NCBI RefSeq assembly: GCF_015706575.1
Contig: NW_024037062.1
Span: forward strand, 6,816,811-6,880,810
Direction of reading: 5' to 3'
Origin: Patiria miniata
Lineage: Eukaryota; Echinodermata; Asteroidea; Valvatida; Asterinidae
DNA: 64,000 nt
Of the stretch, positions 22,291 through 33,444 are shown one piece after another. The position numbers and the translations under genes are program-made. Positions within the stretch are counted from its first letter, which is position 1. Every line of letters starts with the position of its first letter. Under the pieces are notes generated by a model. The model saw only the letters and a list, made by a program, of their open reading frames with translations. It made no database searches and was not told the origin of the DNA.

Positions 22291-22379
22291 TGATAAATTT
22301 CATCCTTAACCCATGTCCCGTACATGGTATTAGCAGTTTTGAGGCAGTGGTCACCTGTCAATTATGTGGGGAAAGCGCA

Positions 22380-24070
22380 TACACAAGCACCCCAAATGTT
22401 TGTATCCATTTAAATCCTCATCACTTTCTTCCAAAAAGAGGGCGCACTACATAAACACTGCTCACCGCGCGCCAACTTCTGGGTGCACCCAAGTATTAAC
22501 ATTCCCATACACACCAGTGCTAAATAACCGTACTTCAAACTCTTTTTAAAATACTCAGTGACTCTCACAGGTATTTAGGCTGCACAGAAAAATGACGGTC
22601 AACATGTCATCTTTCATTTTCCTTTCCATTTTGGTGCGTTCAACGATGACTTTTCGAAAAATGCTCACCCAAAGAATGCGACCCCTAAAACAGGTGATGT
22701 TTCCCAAAGTGGAAAGATGCCATCTTGAAAACGGATCCATCGACAACATGACTAAATAGCGCCACTTTCGGGCCCGATTGAATTGCCATATCTCTTCAAT
22801 TTCCCAATTTCATGGCTCTCAGAACTCTCTAATATAGAATATTTTACGTCCAATATTTTGCCATGATATTTGATTGACACAATATTCTCGAAAATTAACA
22901 AGAACCGTGAAAGAATAAACTGAATATAATTTAAGGAAATTGCACTTTTAGAACACTCCGTATTTATTCATCATCAATTTCATCCAAAAGAGGGCGCGCC
23001 ATATCAACACTGCTCACAGTGCGTAGTCTGGTTACCAGGCCTGACAATTATTCCCGACGCTTACGTGTAAATTGTAGGTCAGGCAGCCTCCGTGGCTAAA
23101 AATAAACATTACGGCATTGATGGCCCTTTTTCAAATCTCGCCTCGTTTCCGATTTCGCTTTATCACTTATAGATTTTAATGTTCTGATCAATTTTTTAAA
23201 TAAATCACTTGCTTCGTAACATCATACATTTAATTTATAATAATACAGTTTGATATTTCCTTAAGATAACATTGACTCATGTTGATCTGGACTCTTCAAA
23301 ATTAGGCACCCAAATAGCACTGTTAGCAGGCGGAGCCGAATAAAGACCGAGTTTTGGAAAATCTCGGTAACGGTCGTCCAATTCAAAATAGTACATGACG
23401 CAGCAAAAAGTTCGCCCATACGATCCGAATATACTTGATGCACAAAATCGTCGTTGAATTTCAAGTTTTCTAAAAAAAAAAAAAAGCAATAATTATTAAC
23501 TCATTTAAAAAAAGTTCTTAATAAGAAATAAGCAGTTAATTTAACCTATATTATACTCGGAAATACTCGGGTGCTTTCCGATTGTCGACGAAATGAATTC
23601 GGCAAACTTCGGGCATTTTTGTAAAAAGGAGGAATTCCTCCCGTTTTAGTCACGTGACATAAATTGTAATACAATGTATTACCGGACCTAAGATTCATCA
23701 GGAATAATCAGAATCTTTTAGTCTGGGAACCAGACTACACCATGCGCCGACTTCTGTCCATTCGCGATGTAAACAAAGTTATTGTAAAGACGAAATCTCA
23801 AGATAAACACTTTGCGTTAAAATGAAATCTTGTCCAATATTTTGCCATGATATTTGACACAAGAATATCGAATATTGACAAAAACCGTGAAAAAATGACA
23901 TTAATATAATATTGGGAAATTGCAGTGTAAGGACACTCCGTATTTAAATCGTCATCAATTTCTTCAAAAAGAGGGCGCGCTACAAAAACACTGCTCACCG
24001 CGTTCTGTCCATTTGCGATGTAAACAAAGTTATTGTATAAAACGACGAAACCTCAAGATGAAATGTCGTC
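22380..24070. repeat. Dispersed copies of a GAGGGCGCGC-marked repeat
   Basis: A block beginning CCAATATTTTGCCATGATAT and ending AAGAGGGCGCGC...AACACTGCTCACCGCG occurs at about 22850-23020 and 23830-24003. Its 3' part is also at 22405-22475, and the start of another is at 24070. Roughly 1 kb separates the two full copies. No gene is seen between them, and the open frames across 23260-23490 have no recognisable domain. Confidence 0.65.
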
Positions 24071-24119
24071 CAATATTTTGCCATGTTTTTTCAGACAACC
24101 GACATAAACACACGCATTT

Positions 24120-24416
24120 TTGCGTTACATGCCTAGTGTGGCATTTTTTTTGTGTTTTCGTGTAAAGAAAAATTGCGAAAAAAACTCGTTTTACTCACAC
24201 TGTGAAAACTCTTTCAACCCATTTTTTTTCTTTGATTCCCTTTGGTGTTTCTCTTCATTTTGACGCACATAGGCCTAACTCCAAAACGCCTCTAAACCTG
24301 TTTTTTAGAGAGGGGGAACATTGTGTGGACGTGGGCAAGTCCACACAACGTAGCTGCTACATGGTTTATGTGGACCTCTTATGTTCGGAAGTCCACACAG
24401 TGAATGTTATGCTTGT
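24120..24416. mobile_element. MITE, AGTGTGGACTT TIR family, copy B (inverted)
   Basis: Reverse-complement match to 8657-8956. Shared marks are CTAGTGTGG at the left, the GGAACATTGTGTGGACGTGG / CAAGTCCACACAACGT core, and the right end GGAAGTCCACACAGTG. Non-coding. Confidence 0.78.
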
Positions 24417-24420
24417 ACAC

Positions 24421-25865
24421 ATTGAAACGATGATTTGACTTGTTGGCATAGTTTTTGGAACCGTTATCATATTTCTCCTCGGTCAATGTTAAATGACCGT
24501 GAAACCTTTACAAACTATATCCAAACAATGAAACGTTTCTTTCTATTTGCTTAAAGTTATTTGCCTGAACAATTGGCACGATTGCCAGCAAAAAAAACGG
24601 GGCACGCTTGCCCCAAATCCTCGCCTGGCTTGGCATCACTGGGCCCAAAACCTTGGCACGGTTGCCAACCATTCACTACCCCCACTAGAATAAGTGGGTG
24701 CTAGCCAACGTCCAAATTTAAAGTCTTACTTAAAAACTGTTTGCCCAATTTGGTTATTTAGTTTGAATTGAGGCACTTCCCGTCGCTCCCAGCAAATTCC
24801 TGCCAAACGCGCAACGCGCATCCCACTTGGACGACAGGCAACACACACTCCCAACCCCGAACAGAAGAACACTAACAATAAAGCGTGAATTGCAACGGAA
24901 CATATACAAGCGTTAGGGTTTTAGTGTAGGTGCGTATTACCCATTGAGGAAAGAGCTCTGTCCATTTGTTTCAAAGAAAGAGTCCATATTGTTAACAGCA
25001 TTGGCATGCTTGCTACAAATCTTTGGTACTCTTGCCCAAACAATCCACCGCTTAGAAATATTGCTGTACAATGCACCACAAATATGCATGACAAACCTCG
25101 TTGTAATAATCATTAGGCCACAACTTGCTCGGACCGTTAATAAACAGATGCATTCAAAAAAGAATCACTGCAATTAACACCATACTCTTTGAATGGTGTT
25201 GTCAATATAGGTAATCACATATTTTGTTCAGATACCGTTTATATATACCTCAAGCCAATCTTGATCGATATAGATTCAGTAGCTTTGAATCTTAATTCCC
25301 CCTATAATAAAGAGGGCAAATGGTAAGCTACCTTCTACGCTGGCCAAAAAAGTGGCAAAAGCCCATAGTGGACAGAAAGAGGACGAACATGCATAATTTG
25401 CTCTGCCCTTGGAAATGTCTTAGCTAATGAATCAGTAAGGGAAAATGTGTGTTATATTCCCAACGTATTGTGGCGGACGTGCAGGCGCGCTTCTAGATCC
25501 AATGTTTTAGGGGGACCAGACCTTTCGCATGTAACGTCACGTGCGAACTTTCGCTACTGCTATTTCATTTTGGGAGTCGAAAAGCAACTTACATATACAA
25601 CGCGTTTTTCAAGTATTTGGCGAGTAATAAGTGGAAAGTTACAGTAATCATACAATATCTGATGCAGTTGCGTGCACATTTTGACTCCGGAGAAAGCGAA
25701 CTGACTCTGGATTTGCCGTGTCGCATGCAAAGCAGGCCTTGATAACATCATTGTTCTGAACAAATATAGCACTTGTACACGTTTTCATCGTGCATGGCAT
25801 TTTGGGCACTAAATCAATCCGATTGTCTTTATATTTGGCAGACACTTAGACAAGCACCTGCAGTT
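24421..25865. other. No gene recognised; NF1-like palindromes
   Basis: TTGGCACGATTGCCA (24572), GGGGCACGCTTGCCCC (24599) and TTGGCACGGTTGCCAA (24652) are imperfect palindromes that fit a TTGGC-N5-GCCAA nuclear-factor-1 pattern. They may be only a degenerate local repeat. No exons were found. Confidence 0.4.
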
Positions 25866-26049
25866 GTGCTCCGAACATTGACGTCATCATGACGTCATTA
25901 TGAGTCACGTGACGTCACATTAAAAGTGAATATTTTGAAGGTCTATATCTCCTGAAATACAGTTCCGATTGAGTTGAAAGTTGGTATGTACCTAGTCCAG
26001 GATGTTTTATAGGGGAAAAAATGACTTGACGTCATGATAACTTCATCAT
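25866..26049. repeat. CRE-motif repeat flanking the long inverted repeat (left)
   Basis: TGACGTCATCATGACGTCATTA at 25879-25900 is followed by sequence alike to that following 28485 on the other side of the long inverted repeat (AGGTCTATATC, then GAAATACAG). Low similarity. Confidence 0.5.
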
Positions 26050-26647
26050 GGGTCATTCCATGTCAGACCAACGCACTTTTTTACCTCATGTCTTCCGATT
26101 TTGATAAAAAATTGCTGTGCTTGTAGGTCCTGATGAGCAATGAATGCACACCAATTTTTAGCCCGATCCGACCTACCATGTGGTCAGGGCAGAAACCACA
26201 AAAAACGGACATTTTGCCAATTTTCATCGAATATATGCGAATTTGGTATCAAAATAATAAGAATTGCATGCTCAAATCAACTCTTTTGTCAAAATTAAAT
26301 TTTGTGAAAAGGAGGTCACGTGACCTTTAATATGTTATCGTGACCTTTGACCCAATTTATGTAATAATGTATCATTCCGAAAATCAACGAAATGAAAATG
26401 ACTTGATAGAGCATGTCTTCCTCTATCAGAATCTACTAAAAATCAATTGGGGTGTTCAAAATTTACAACTTTATGACTATTTTTGTACAGTTGGTGGGTT
26501 ACAAATGAGTCAATTTATAGACTTTACATTAGAAATCCACCCACACAGCTTACTATTCTGTTTCTAAAGCTACTTAAAATAATCTTGGCTTGGGAATTTC
26601 TCATGTTTAGGGCTGATGAGGTCTAACCAGACTCATAATATAAATTA

Positions 26648-26816
26648 TCAGCAGTGGCGCACCCAGGATTTGGCTTTTTTTTGGGGGGGGGGGCTCATAG
26701 CTTTTAGATGTCAAATTTCTGTAGTAGATTGAAAAAAAATCAAACAAACAAATTGACAACCTTGGAGGGGGTGGGTTCAAGCCCCTCGAACCCCCCCCCC
26801 CCCGGTGCCACTGAAA
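26648..26816. mobile_element. CAGTGGCG-ended MITE in the left arm
   Basis: Starts CAGTGGCGCACCCAGGA and ends GGTGCCACTG, with internal G and C runs (26686-26695 and 26791-26804). Flanks ATTATCAG / AAAATTAG are a plausible decayed 8-bp target duplication. The mirror copy is at 27506-27632. Confidence 0.65.
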
Positions 26817-27505
26817 ATTAGTTATCCCACGAGTGCGCTTGGAATATTGGAATACGAAACAATGCAATGCTGCTGTGACCCATATGCCACCCGACGCACT
26901 ACATTATTTCCGTATTCCACGAGCCATAACGCATTTATCTTCAAGCAAACTTGACTTCGAATGCGTACATTGTACGTGGTGACTGTGAGAGATGTAGGTG
27001 CATAGTGTATCAGACCGTTCAGCAGCAAATAAAAAAGAACAATACATATATGTACATTCGATATCTGGGGTGCAATATAGCTGTGCAATATTATATCAAA
27101 ATCACACTGTTGCAATAGATTGACTAATCAGGGTCTAGGATTCAAGGTTGCTTGAAGATAATACTCAATATCGCAATCAAAGTTACCTTACTCATTCATT
27201 AGTGCGTTTCATGAAATTTAATGAGTCTCACAGACTTGGCAATTTTTTCCTTCAAGATAAATTTCACCTGGATGTGTGTCCGCTTTACTGGGTCCGGGTA
27301 GTAAGCATAGAGCTGTTGCGTACCCTAAACCGTGACTGCTGATGACAATCGACTCTCAAGCATTCGACGTCAAGTTTGCTTGAAGATAAATTCGTTAGCC
27401 CAATTGCGCTCGTGGAACACGGAATAATGTAGTGCGTCGGGTGGCATATGGGTCACAGCAGCATTGCATTGTTTCATATTCCAAGCACGCTCGTGGGATA
27501 ACTAA

Positions 27506-27632
27506 TTATCAGTGGCACCCCGCGGTGGTTAATTTTATTTCTTTTAATCTTCTACAGAAATTTGAAAACAACAAATTATGAGCCCCCCCCCCCCCACAAA
27601 AGCCAAATCCTGGGTGCGCCACTGCTGATAAT
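27506..27632. mobile_element. CAGTGGCG-ended MITE in the right arm
   Basis: Reverse-complement partner of 26648-26816, partly deleted. It has CAGTGGCACC at its left, TCCTGGGTGCGCCACTG at its right, and a C run at 27582-27594. Because it sits at the mirrored place, it was present before the arms were duplicated, or was carried over by exchange between arms. Confidence 0.65.
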
Positions 27633-28237
27633 TTATATTATGAGTTTGGTTAGACCTCATCAGCCCTAAACATGAGAAATTCCCAAACCAAAATTAATTT
27701 AAGTAGCTTAAGAAACAGAATAGTAAGTTGTGTTGGTGAATTTCTAAAGTAAAGTCTATAGATTGACTCATTTGTAACCCACCAACTGTACAAAAATAGT
27801 CATAAAGTTGTAAATTTTGAAGACCCCAATTGATTTTTAGTAGATTCTGATAGAGGAAGACATGCTCTATCAAGTCATTTTCATTTCGTTGATTTTCGGA
27901 ATGATACATTATTACATAAATTGGGTCAAAGGTCACGATAACATATTAAAGGTCACGTGGTCACGATTTGAGCATGCAATTCTTATTATTTTGATACCAA
28001 ATTCGCATATATTCGATGAAAATTGGCATGGTTTTGATATATTTCTACCAAAAGGGTGGTATTTTACTCTTAAAAATGTCCGTTTTTTGTGGTTTTTGCC
28101 CTGACCACATGGTAGGTCGGATCGGGCTAAAAATTGGTGTGCATTCATTGCTCATCAGGACCTACAAGCACAGCATTTTTTATCAAAATCGGAAGACATG
28201 AGGTAAAAAAGTGCGTTGGTCTGACATGGAATGACCC

Positions 28238-29070
28238 TCATGCGATTTTACATGAATTATTCAATTTGGACCTTAAAGTCATATATCATGAACATGTTAA
28301 ATTCAACATTCTTTTTGTAATAGGTTTATTAGGTAAAGATATATGCCCAAAATTTCGAAAAATGTGCGACGTCATTATGACGTCAGCCAAAAAGGTGACT
28401 TTTGAAAAACATATCAGGGAATGTTCGATCGTTATGAAACTTGGTGGGTAGGTTGGTATTGATACTGGTACTCAGAATCCAAAGTGACGTCATCATGACG
28501 TAATCAAGTAATTTTTAAGGCCTATATCAACAGAAGTACAGGTTTGATTTGGTGCTAACTTGGTATGCACCAACATTGGGATGTGCAAACTATATCAGTA
28601 CAATTTTCCCTCCATTGTAACAATACGAATGCACTGTGGATGCACCATTAAATTCAAGTGATTATTAACGTTCTAAAGTTTGTTTCCTTCAGGTGCATGG
28701 GTAAAACGCAGTACTAGCTGCGAGTGAATCATTCAGTTCTCTTATATCAGCACGCGTTCGTGCTTGGTGGCCATTTTGAGTCAGTTGTGTTTAAAAAAAT
28801 CAGCTCGCACATGATTCAATACGGGGGGTGTGAAAAGATAATGAAGCCCTTAAAATGTTTTGCCCCTCCCCCCCCCCCCCCCAACGTTTTCTGAAAAGAT
28901 CAAACATAGGCCTTCTGGTTGTCAGCACCCCGCCTCTTTCAAGCAACGCCGTACCATGACAAGAGCACAGAGGATAATAACGCAAATTACGGACAGGATC
29001 TTCAAGAACATTTCATCAACATGGACAAATAAAGGCCAAACTGAACATCCGGGGTGCAGTTTGTACACGA
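28238..29070. other. CRE repeats and a poly-C run; no gene recognised
   Basis: CGACGTCATTATGACGTCA lies at about 28368 and TGACGTCATCATGACG at 28485. A run of 15 C is at 28868-28882. Open frames have no recognisable domain. Confidence 0.5.
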
Positions 29071-29071
29071 C

Positions 29072-29232
29072 AGTATTGCGTTACAGTATTGACGGTATTG
29101 CGTTATTTCGCAATAGTATGGCGTTATTTCGCAATACTATCGCGTTATATAGTAATACATTTATTGCGTTATTTCGTAATAGTATTGCGTTATTTCGCAA
29201 TAGTATGGCGTTATTTCGCAATACTGTGGCGA
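29072..29232. repeat. Minisatellite, unit near GCGTTATTTCGCAATAGTAT
   Basis: About seven degenerate head-to-tail units of roughly 20 bp. Each contains the inverted pair TATTGCG / CGCAATA, so the array can form many small hairpins. It lies just upstream of the retrotransposon LTR. Confidence 0.85.
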
Positions 29233-29824
29233 AACAGTCGGAGGACTGGTGCGAGTTTACCTTTGCTCACCTGGTTCCCCGACGTCGTGCGAAGTCAGAG
29301 ATTTTTAGGCAGTCCGTCTAAAGACGCCGTTGTGTGAACATCGATGAGTGGAAACTTAACGTTGAGCTCCGATTTCGAGTAAACCTCGTGTGTAGACGTA
29401 GCGATAGTTTGGGCAACGCGGCGTGCAAGTCAAGGGCGGATGGTGAGACTTTAGAGTAATAATTAGCAAGCTAGACCTTTTGGTTGTGAGGGGAAATTAG
29501 CCTGGGTGGCTGTATGTTGAGCTGGTGACTGGGGACCTAAGGTTCGTGTGGTATGTGCAGCAGTATTCCCTGGTTGGGAATTGGGTTGCCTGTCGACCTT
29601 TGTCGCCAGGAGTCACCTCGGGGTTATTTATAAACCGCTCTCTGTAACCTGAGCCCAGTGCTTCCGGTATGCTAGGTTACATGTGAGGTTTACTCTGGTA
29701 AAGTCTTAATCAGTGTGTGCAGTTCATAACTTGTTGCTGTTGATCGCACTGGGTGTGCACAGTGGGGTTCTTGCCACTGTGGGATAATCTTTTGGGATAA
29801 TCGACGAGGTTAATTACATAGAGC

Positions 29825-32281
29825 GTGGTTAGGCTGGTTGTTGTAAGCATTGAACAATTAAATATCAGCACGCCGGAGGGTCTTGAGGTATTATGGATAA
29901 AAATTCGCCCACATTCTCTTCCAAGATCTGTGTCCCATCTGGTAATCGCATTGGTGTATTACCCTCCAAACAGCCCTACTGCAAATCTACTACTTGACCA
30001 TCTACATGACACACTCGACAATGTTCTTAGCAACCACCCACATGCAGGCATTGCAGTCATGGGAGACTTTAATCAACTGGATTTAAAGCCATTGCTCACC
30101 GACCCCAAGTTGAAGCAGATTGTTCAAGAACCAACTAGGGGAAACAGAACCCTGGACAAAATCATCACAAATCTATCAACTCACTACAAGCAACCCAAAA
30201 TGTGTTCCCCGCTTGGAAGAAGTGACCATAATGCAATCTTATTGTCGCCCACTCAACAGCGCAAAAGTGAAAATACTACTAGAACACAAATCACAAGGCC
30301 ACTACGTGATTCAGACATTCGCCAATTTGGGATGTGGATCTGCAATTATGACTGGTCACCTGTCTTAGAGGCTACTGAGCCTAACCAGCAATGCGAGGCC
30401 TTCTATGAAGTGTTGAACTGGGCTCTGGACTGCTTCCTTCCAACTCGCACCACCAAATTGCACTCACAGGACAGACCATGGATAACCCCTGCAATCAAAT
30501 CATTGATTAGGAAGCGACAAAATGCCTTCCATCATAAACAAGACAGAACATGGAAACAACTTAGAAACAAAGTCATCCGAGAAATACGCCTTGCTAAAAG
30601 AAAACACTACATCACCAGGATACAGACTCATAAGGCATCTAACCCAGCTGGATGGTACAGAGGAATAAAAGCCATTACCCATGGTCATCAGGTGGGACCA
30701 ACAATTAGTGTGCCAGACAAAGACATAACGAGCCCAGCCCAGGTAGCTAATTACATCAACAAGCTACTGGTGGCTGTCACTGATGATCTCCAGCCTGTTG
30801 ACACTGCTCAACTACCAGCATATCTGCCATCACAGGTACCTCCTCCCAACGTTCAACCCTGGGAGGTGTTCCACGAACTGAAACGTGTTAAAGTTGGCAA
30901 ATCAGGTGGACCGGATAATGTACCTGCTCGCATTATCAGGGAGTTCGCTTGTGAACTGAGCACGCCATTGGCCCACATATTCAATACATCTCTTAACTGT
31001 GGAGTGGTTCCTGACCTGTGGAAACGAGCCACTATTGTTCCAATTCCCAAAACATCACCAGCTGTGGCCGACAAGTTAAGGCCGATTGCTCTTACAGACC
31101 ATTTTGCCAAAGTTCTTGAAGGGTTTGTTGCCAAATGGACCTTTGAGGATTTGGCACCTAACATAGATCAACACCAGTTTGGAAATCGCAAGGGATTTTG
31201 CACCACACACTATCTTGTTGACTTGCTACATACTTTGTTTCAACATGCAGAGAAACCTAAAACATCATCCACGCTTATCTTAACTGACTTCAGCAAGGCC
31301 TTCGATCACATTGACCACAACATCGCTATCACGAAACTACTTGCCTTAGGAGTTGAACCCACACTAGTCCAGTGGATTTGTAACTTTCTCAGTAACCGAC
31401 AGCAGTGTGTGCGTTATCGAAGAATCAACTCTGATTGGACCAATGTGCATGCTGGTGTCCCGCAGGGAACACGCCTTGGACCAATCGTGTTTCTAGCAGT
31501 AGTCAATGATGCGCTCCAAAACAATCATGACTCCACACATTACTGGAAATATGTAGATGACCTGAGTATAGTTGAGAATCGGTCCTCACATGCACCATCA
31601 AGAATGCAAGAATCCCTTGAGTCCCTTGGTCTGTGGTCTGAAACAAACAACATGAAGCTCAATCCTGCGAAATGTTCATCAATGGAAATTAACTTCATGA
31701 GAGACCCCCCAATTCCACCAATCTTCACCATATATGGTCAACAGCTCCCGCAGTCGGATACAGTGAAACTCCTGGGTGTACACATACAGAAGAATCTCAA
31801 GTGGGATACAAATGTCGACTCAATATTACAACGAGCAAATGGACGGTTACACATGATCCGAGTTCTCAAAGGCCATGGTTTACCGGTAGAGGACCTTCTT
31901 ACAATCTACAAGGGGTTTCTACGGCCGCTTCTAGAGTATGCTGTACCACTCTGGAACGGCGGAATAACCAAACAGCATGTACATCTTCTTGAACGTGTTC
32001 AGAAACGCTCACTCAAACTTATATTAGGTTCTGATTACACACATTATCAACATGCCCTAGATACTCTTAGCATACCGACCTTGAGTAGCAGACGAACTGA
32101 GTTGTGTCTTAAATTTGCCACAGATCTGAAAGCAAATTCCAAGTTGAATAATATCATCCCCACTCGCCCCACAAATGGCAGATTTCTACGTAATTCCAGT
32201 ATTCCTCAGTTGCAATATAGAACAAATAGATTCAAGAACAGTGCAGTACCCTACCTCATTGACTTAATTAATTCTAATTAA
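29825..32281 (+). CDS. LINE endonuclease (partial) and reverse transcriptase open frame
   Basis: An 818-codon frame without stops. The first roughly nine residues come from the host LTR, and the LINE part begins near residue 9. The endonuclease C-terminal half has GDFN (80-83) and SDH (133-135), but the N-terminal catalytic part is missing. The reverse transcriptase follows: LRPIALT near 418, LTDFSKAFDHIDH (about 485-497, first catalytic Asp), GVPQG (544-548), YVDD box (576-579), and the thumb region to about 780. There is no RNase H domain. The intact frame suggests a recent insertion, but the truncated endonuclease means it cannot be autonomous. Confidence 0.9.
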   Translation: MVRLVVVSIEQLNISTPEGLEVLWIKIRPHSLPRSVSHLVIALVYYPPNSPTANLLLDHLHDTLDNVLSNHPHAGIAVMGDFNQLDLKPLLTDPKLKQIVQEPTRGNRTLDKIITNLSTHYKQPKMCSPLGRSDHNAILLSPTQQRKSENTTRTQITRPLRDSDIRQFGMWICNYDWSPVLEATEPNQQCEAFYEVLNWALDCFLPTRTTKLHSQDRPWITPAIKSLIRKRQNAFHHKQDRTWKQLRNKVIREIRLAKRKHYITRIQTHKASNPAGWYRGIKAITHGHQVGPTISVPDKDITSPAQVANYINKLLVAVTDDLQPVDTAQLPAYLPSQVPPPNVQPWEVFHELKRVKVGKSGGPDNVPARIIREFACELSTPLAHIFNTSLNCGVVPDLWKRATIVPIPKTSPAVADKLRPIALTDHFAKVLEGFVAKWTFEDLAPNIDQHQFGNRKGFCTTHYLVDLLHTLFQHAEKPKTSSTLILTDFSKAFDHIDHNIAITKLLALGVEPTLVQWICNFLSNRQQCVRYRRINSDWTNVHAGVPQGTRLGPIVFLAVVNDALQNNHDSTHYWKYVDDLSIVENRSSHAPSRMQESLESLGLWSETNNMKLNPAKCSSMEINFMRDPPIPPIFTIYGQQLPQSDTVKLLGVHIQKNLKWDTNVDSILQRANGRLHMIRVLKGHGLPVEDLLTIYKGFLRPLLEYAVPLWNGGITKQHVHLLERVQKRSLKLILGSDYTHYQHALDTLSIPTLSSRRTELCLKFATDLKANSKLNNIIPTRPTNGRFLRNSSIPQLQYRTNRFKNSAVPYLIDLINSN

Positions 32282-32965
32282 TTCCAGTGTTTTTTTAATT
32301 TTATGATTGCTAGATTTGAAGTTCACCAGTTTTTATTCCTTGCTAGACCCCAACTCATTTTAGGGAAATCCTGATGAATCGCAGGGAAATCGGGGTGATT
32401 GTGATTGTCGTTATAGCTGTAATCGTTGTTGTTGTTGTCTTCGTTATATCTTCGTTGTCACTGTGGAAATTGTGGTTATTGTTTCCATTGTAGTCAATAC
32501 TGTCCTTGTTGTATTCGTTGTTACTTTTGTCATCATTATTGTGATTATGGTTCTTGTCGTCATTATCGTTGTCTTAATCGTTATTCTCATCATTATATAG
32601 TCGTGATTGTGGTTAATTGTTGTTATTGTTCTCGTTATCTTTATCGTTATCTTGTCAAATTTCTTAATTATTGCATACATATCTGTTTATTTTTTATCAC
32701 AACTGATACCATATGACATTTGTTTTTATCTGTAAAATGGAATTTTTAATTAATGAAGATTGGCATGTCAGAGATACTTTTGGGTTAAGACAGTTTTTGG
32801 ACCTTTCAATGTAAAAGTACTTGTTTATTTTAAATTTAATTTAATTTATTTTATTTAATGTATTTGTATTAGCATTTTTATCTGTTGACTTGATCCAATT
32901 CAATCTTTGATTGCCACATCAAGTCTAATGAAAATAAACCATTTTATCTATCTATCTATCTATAA
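29851..32965 (+). mobile_element. 5'-truncated CR1/L2-type LINE
   Basis: The element starts inside the endonuclease domain and runs through the reverse transcriptase to a 3' UTR with a degenerate GTT-rich patch (32400-32660). It ends in a (TCTA)n tail (32944-32962), a typical 3' end for this LINE group. GTTGTTGTAAG before it and ATTGTTGTGTAAG after it may be an imperfect target-site duplication. It is younger than the LTR it interrupts, since its frame is intact. Confidence 0.85.
32400..32660. repeat. Degenerate GTT/CGTTAT low-complexity tract
   Basis: Irregular GTT, GTTATT and CGTTGTC repeats inside the 3' UTR of the LINE. Open frames over it are repeat artefacts. Confidence 0.85.
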
Positions 32966-33444
32966 GAGGTTATTGTTGTGTAAGGCTTACTTAGGGATAA
33001 ACCTAGAGCGGCGGGGAACGTTGTTCTGCGAGGTTTATTGCCACTAATCGAACTTTAAGCTTGTGTATTTGGACCAAATAAAGAGTTGTTTCTTGTTGCT
33101 CTCTTAGACACATGTGTAGTGAGGTTTATTGAGGTTCCCTGGTCACCTCTAGGTTGCTTGCCACGTGAACTGTTATTCCTTCAGTGTTGGTATATCTCCA
33201 ACAAACGGACAGGCCTAGGACTTGAATCCTCCGTTCATGACGTCCCCCCCCCCTTATTTGCGTATAACCGCTCATGCGCATGAAAGGTCATTAAATTTTT
33301 TTGTGGGATAGTCAGCTCTTTGTTGGTGCTTTCATTTCAAATGAAATGCTTTATTTGAGGGTGAAAACAAAGGAGGTTTGGCTAAACCTGGTGGGGCGAA
33401 CCTTAATACCAGTACACTACAGGGAAAGTCTTCGCCTGGGGTCA

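Larger units (their letters stand above)
26050..28237. mobile_element. 2.2-kb long inverted repeat (foldback element)
   Basis: The left arm 26050-26963 is the reverse complement of 27366-28237 over almost its whole length. A roughly 400-bp loop separates the arms. The outer ends GGGTCATTCCATGTC / GACATGGAATGACCC are exact inverses, and TCAT lies on both sides (26046-26049 and 28238-28241), a possible 4-bp target duplication. The arms differ by substitutions and a roughly 45-bp insertion near 28040-28085, so the structure is old and not a read artefact. Both arms contain the same small MITE. An identical-looking open frame near the outside of each arm is a by-product of the duplication and has no known domain. 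Confidence 0.88.
29400..33300 (+). mobile_element. Probable 5' LTR of the Gypsy element, split by a LINE
   Basis: A promoter-like TATTTATAAA (29625-29634) lies before the LINE, and an AATAAA polyadenylation signal (33077-33082) lies after it. Together they give the U3-R-U5 order of one LTR interrupted by about 3.1 kb. LTR ends and the primer-binding site were not pinned down, so the extent is an estimate. Confidence 0.5.

Noticed and set aside
24572..24668. NF1-type palindromes as an enhancer
   Set aside because: They look like degenerate copies of one short local repeat. No gene start is nearby.
26340..26567. 75-codon open frame repeated at 27694-27936 on the other strand
   Set aside because: Duplicate caused by the inverted-repeat arms. 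No recognised domain and no start context; kept as repeat.
29089..29337. Open frame with repeated RYFAIVW motifs
   Set aside because: Product of the 20-bp minisatellite.
32426..32716. Cys/Tyr-rich and Thr/Ile-rich open frames
   Set aside because: They arise from the GTT-type low-complexity 3' UTR of the LINE.
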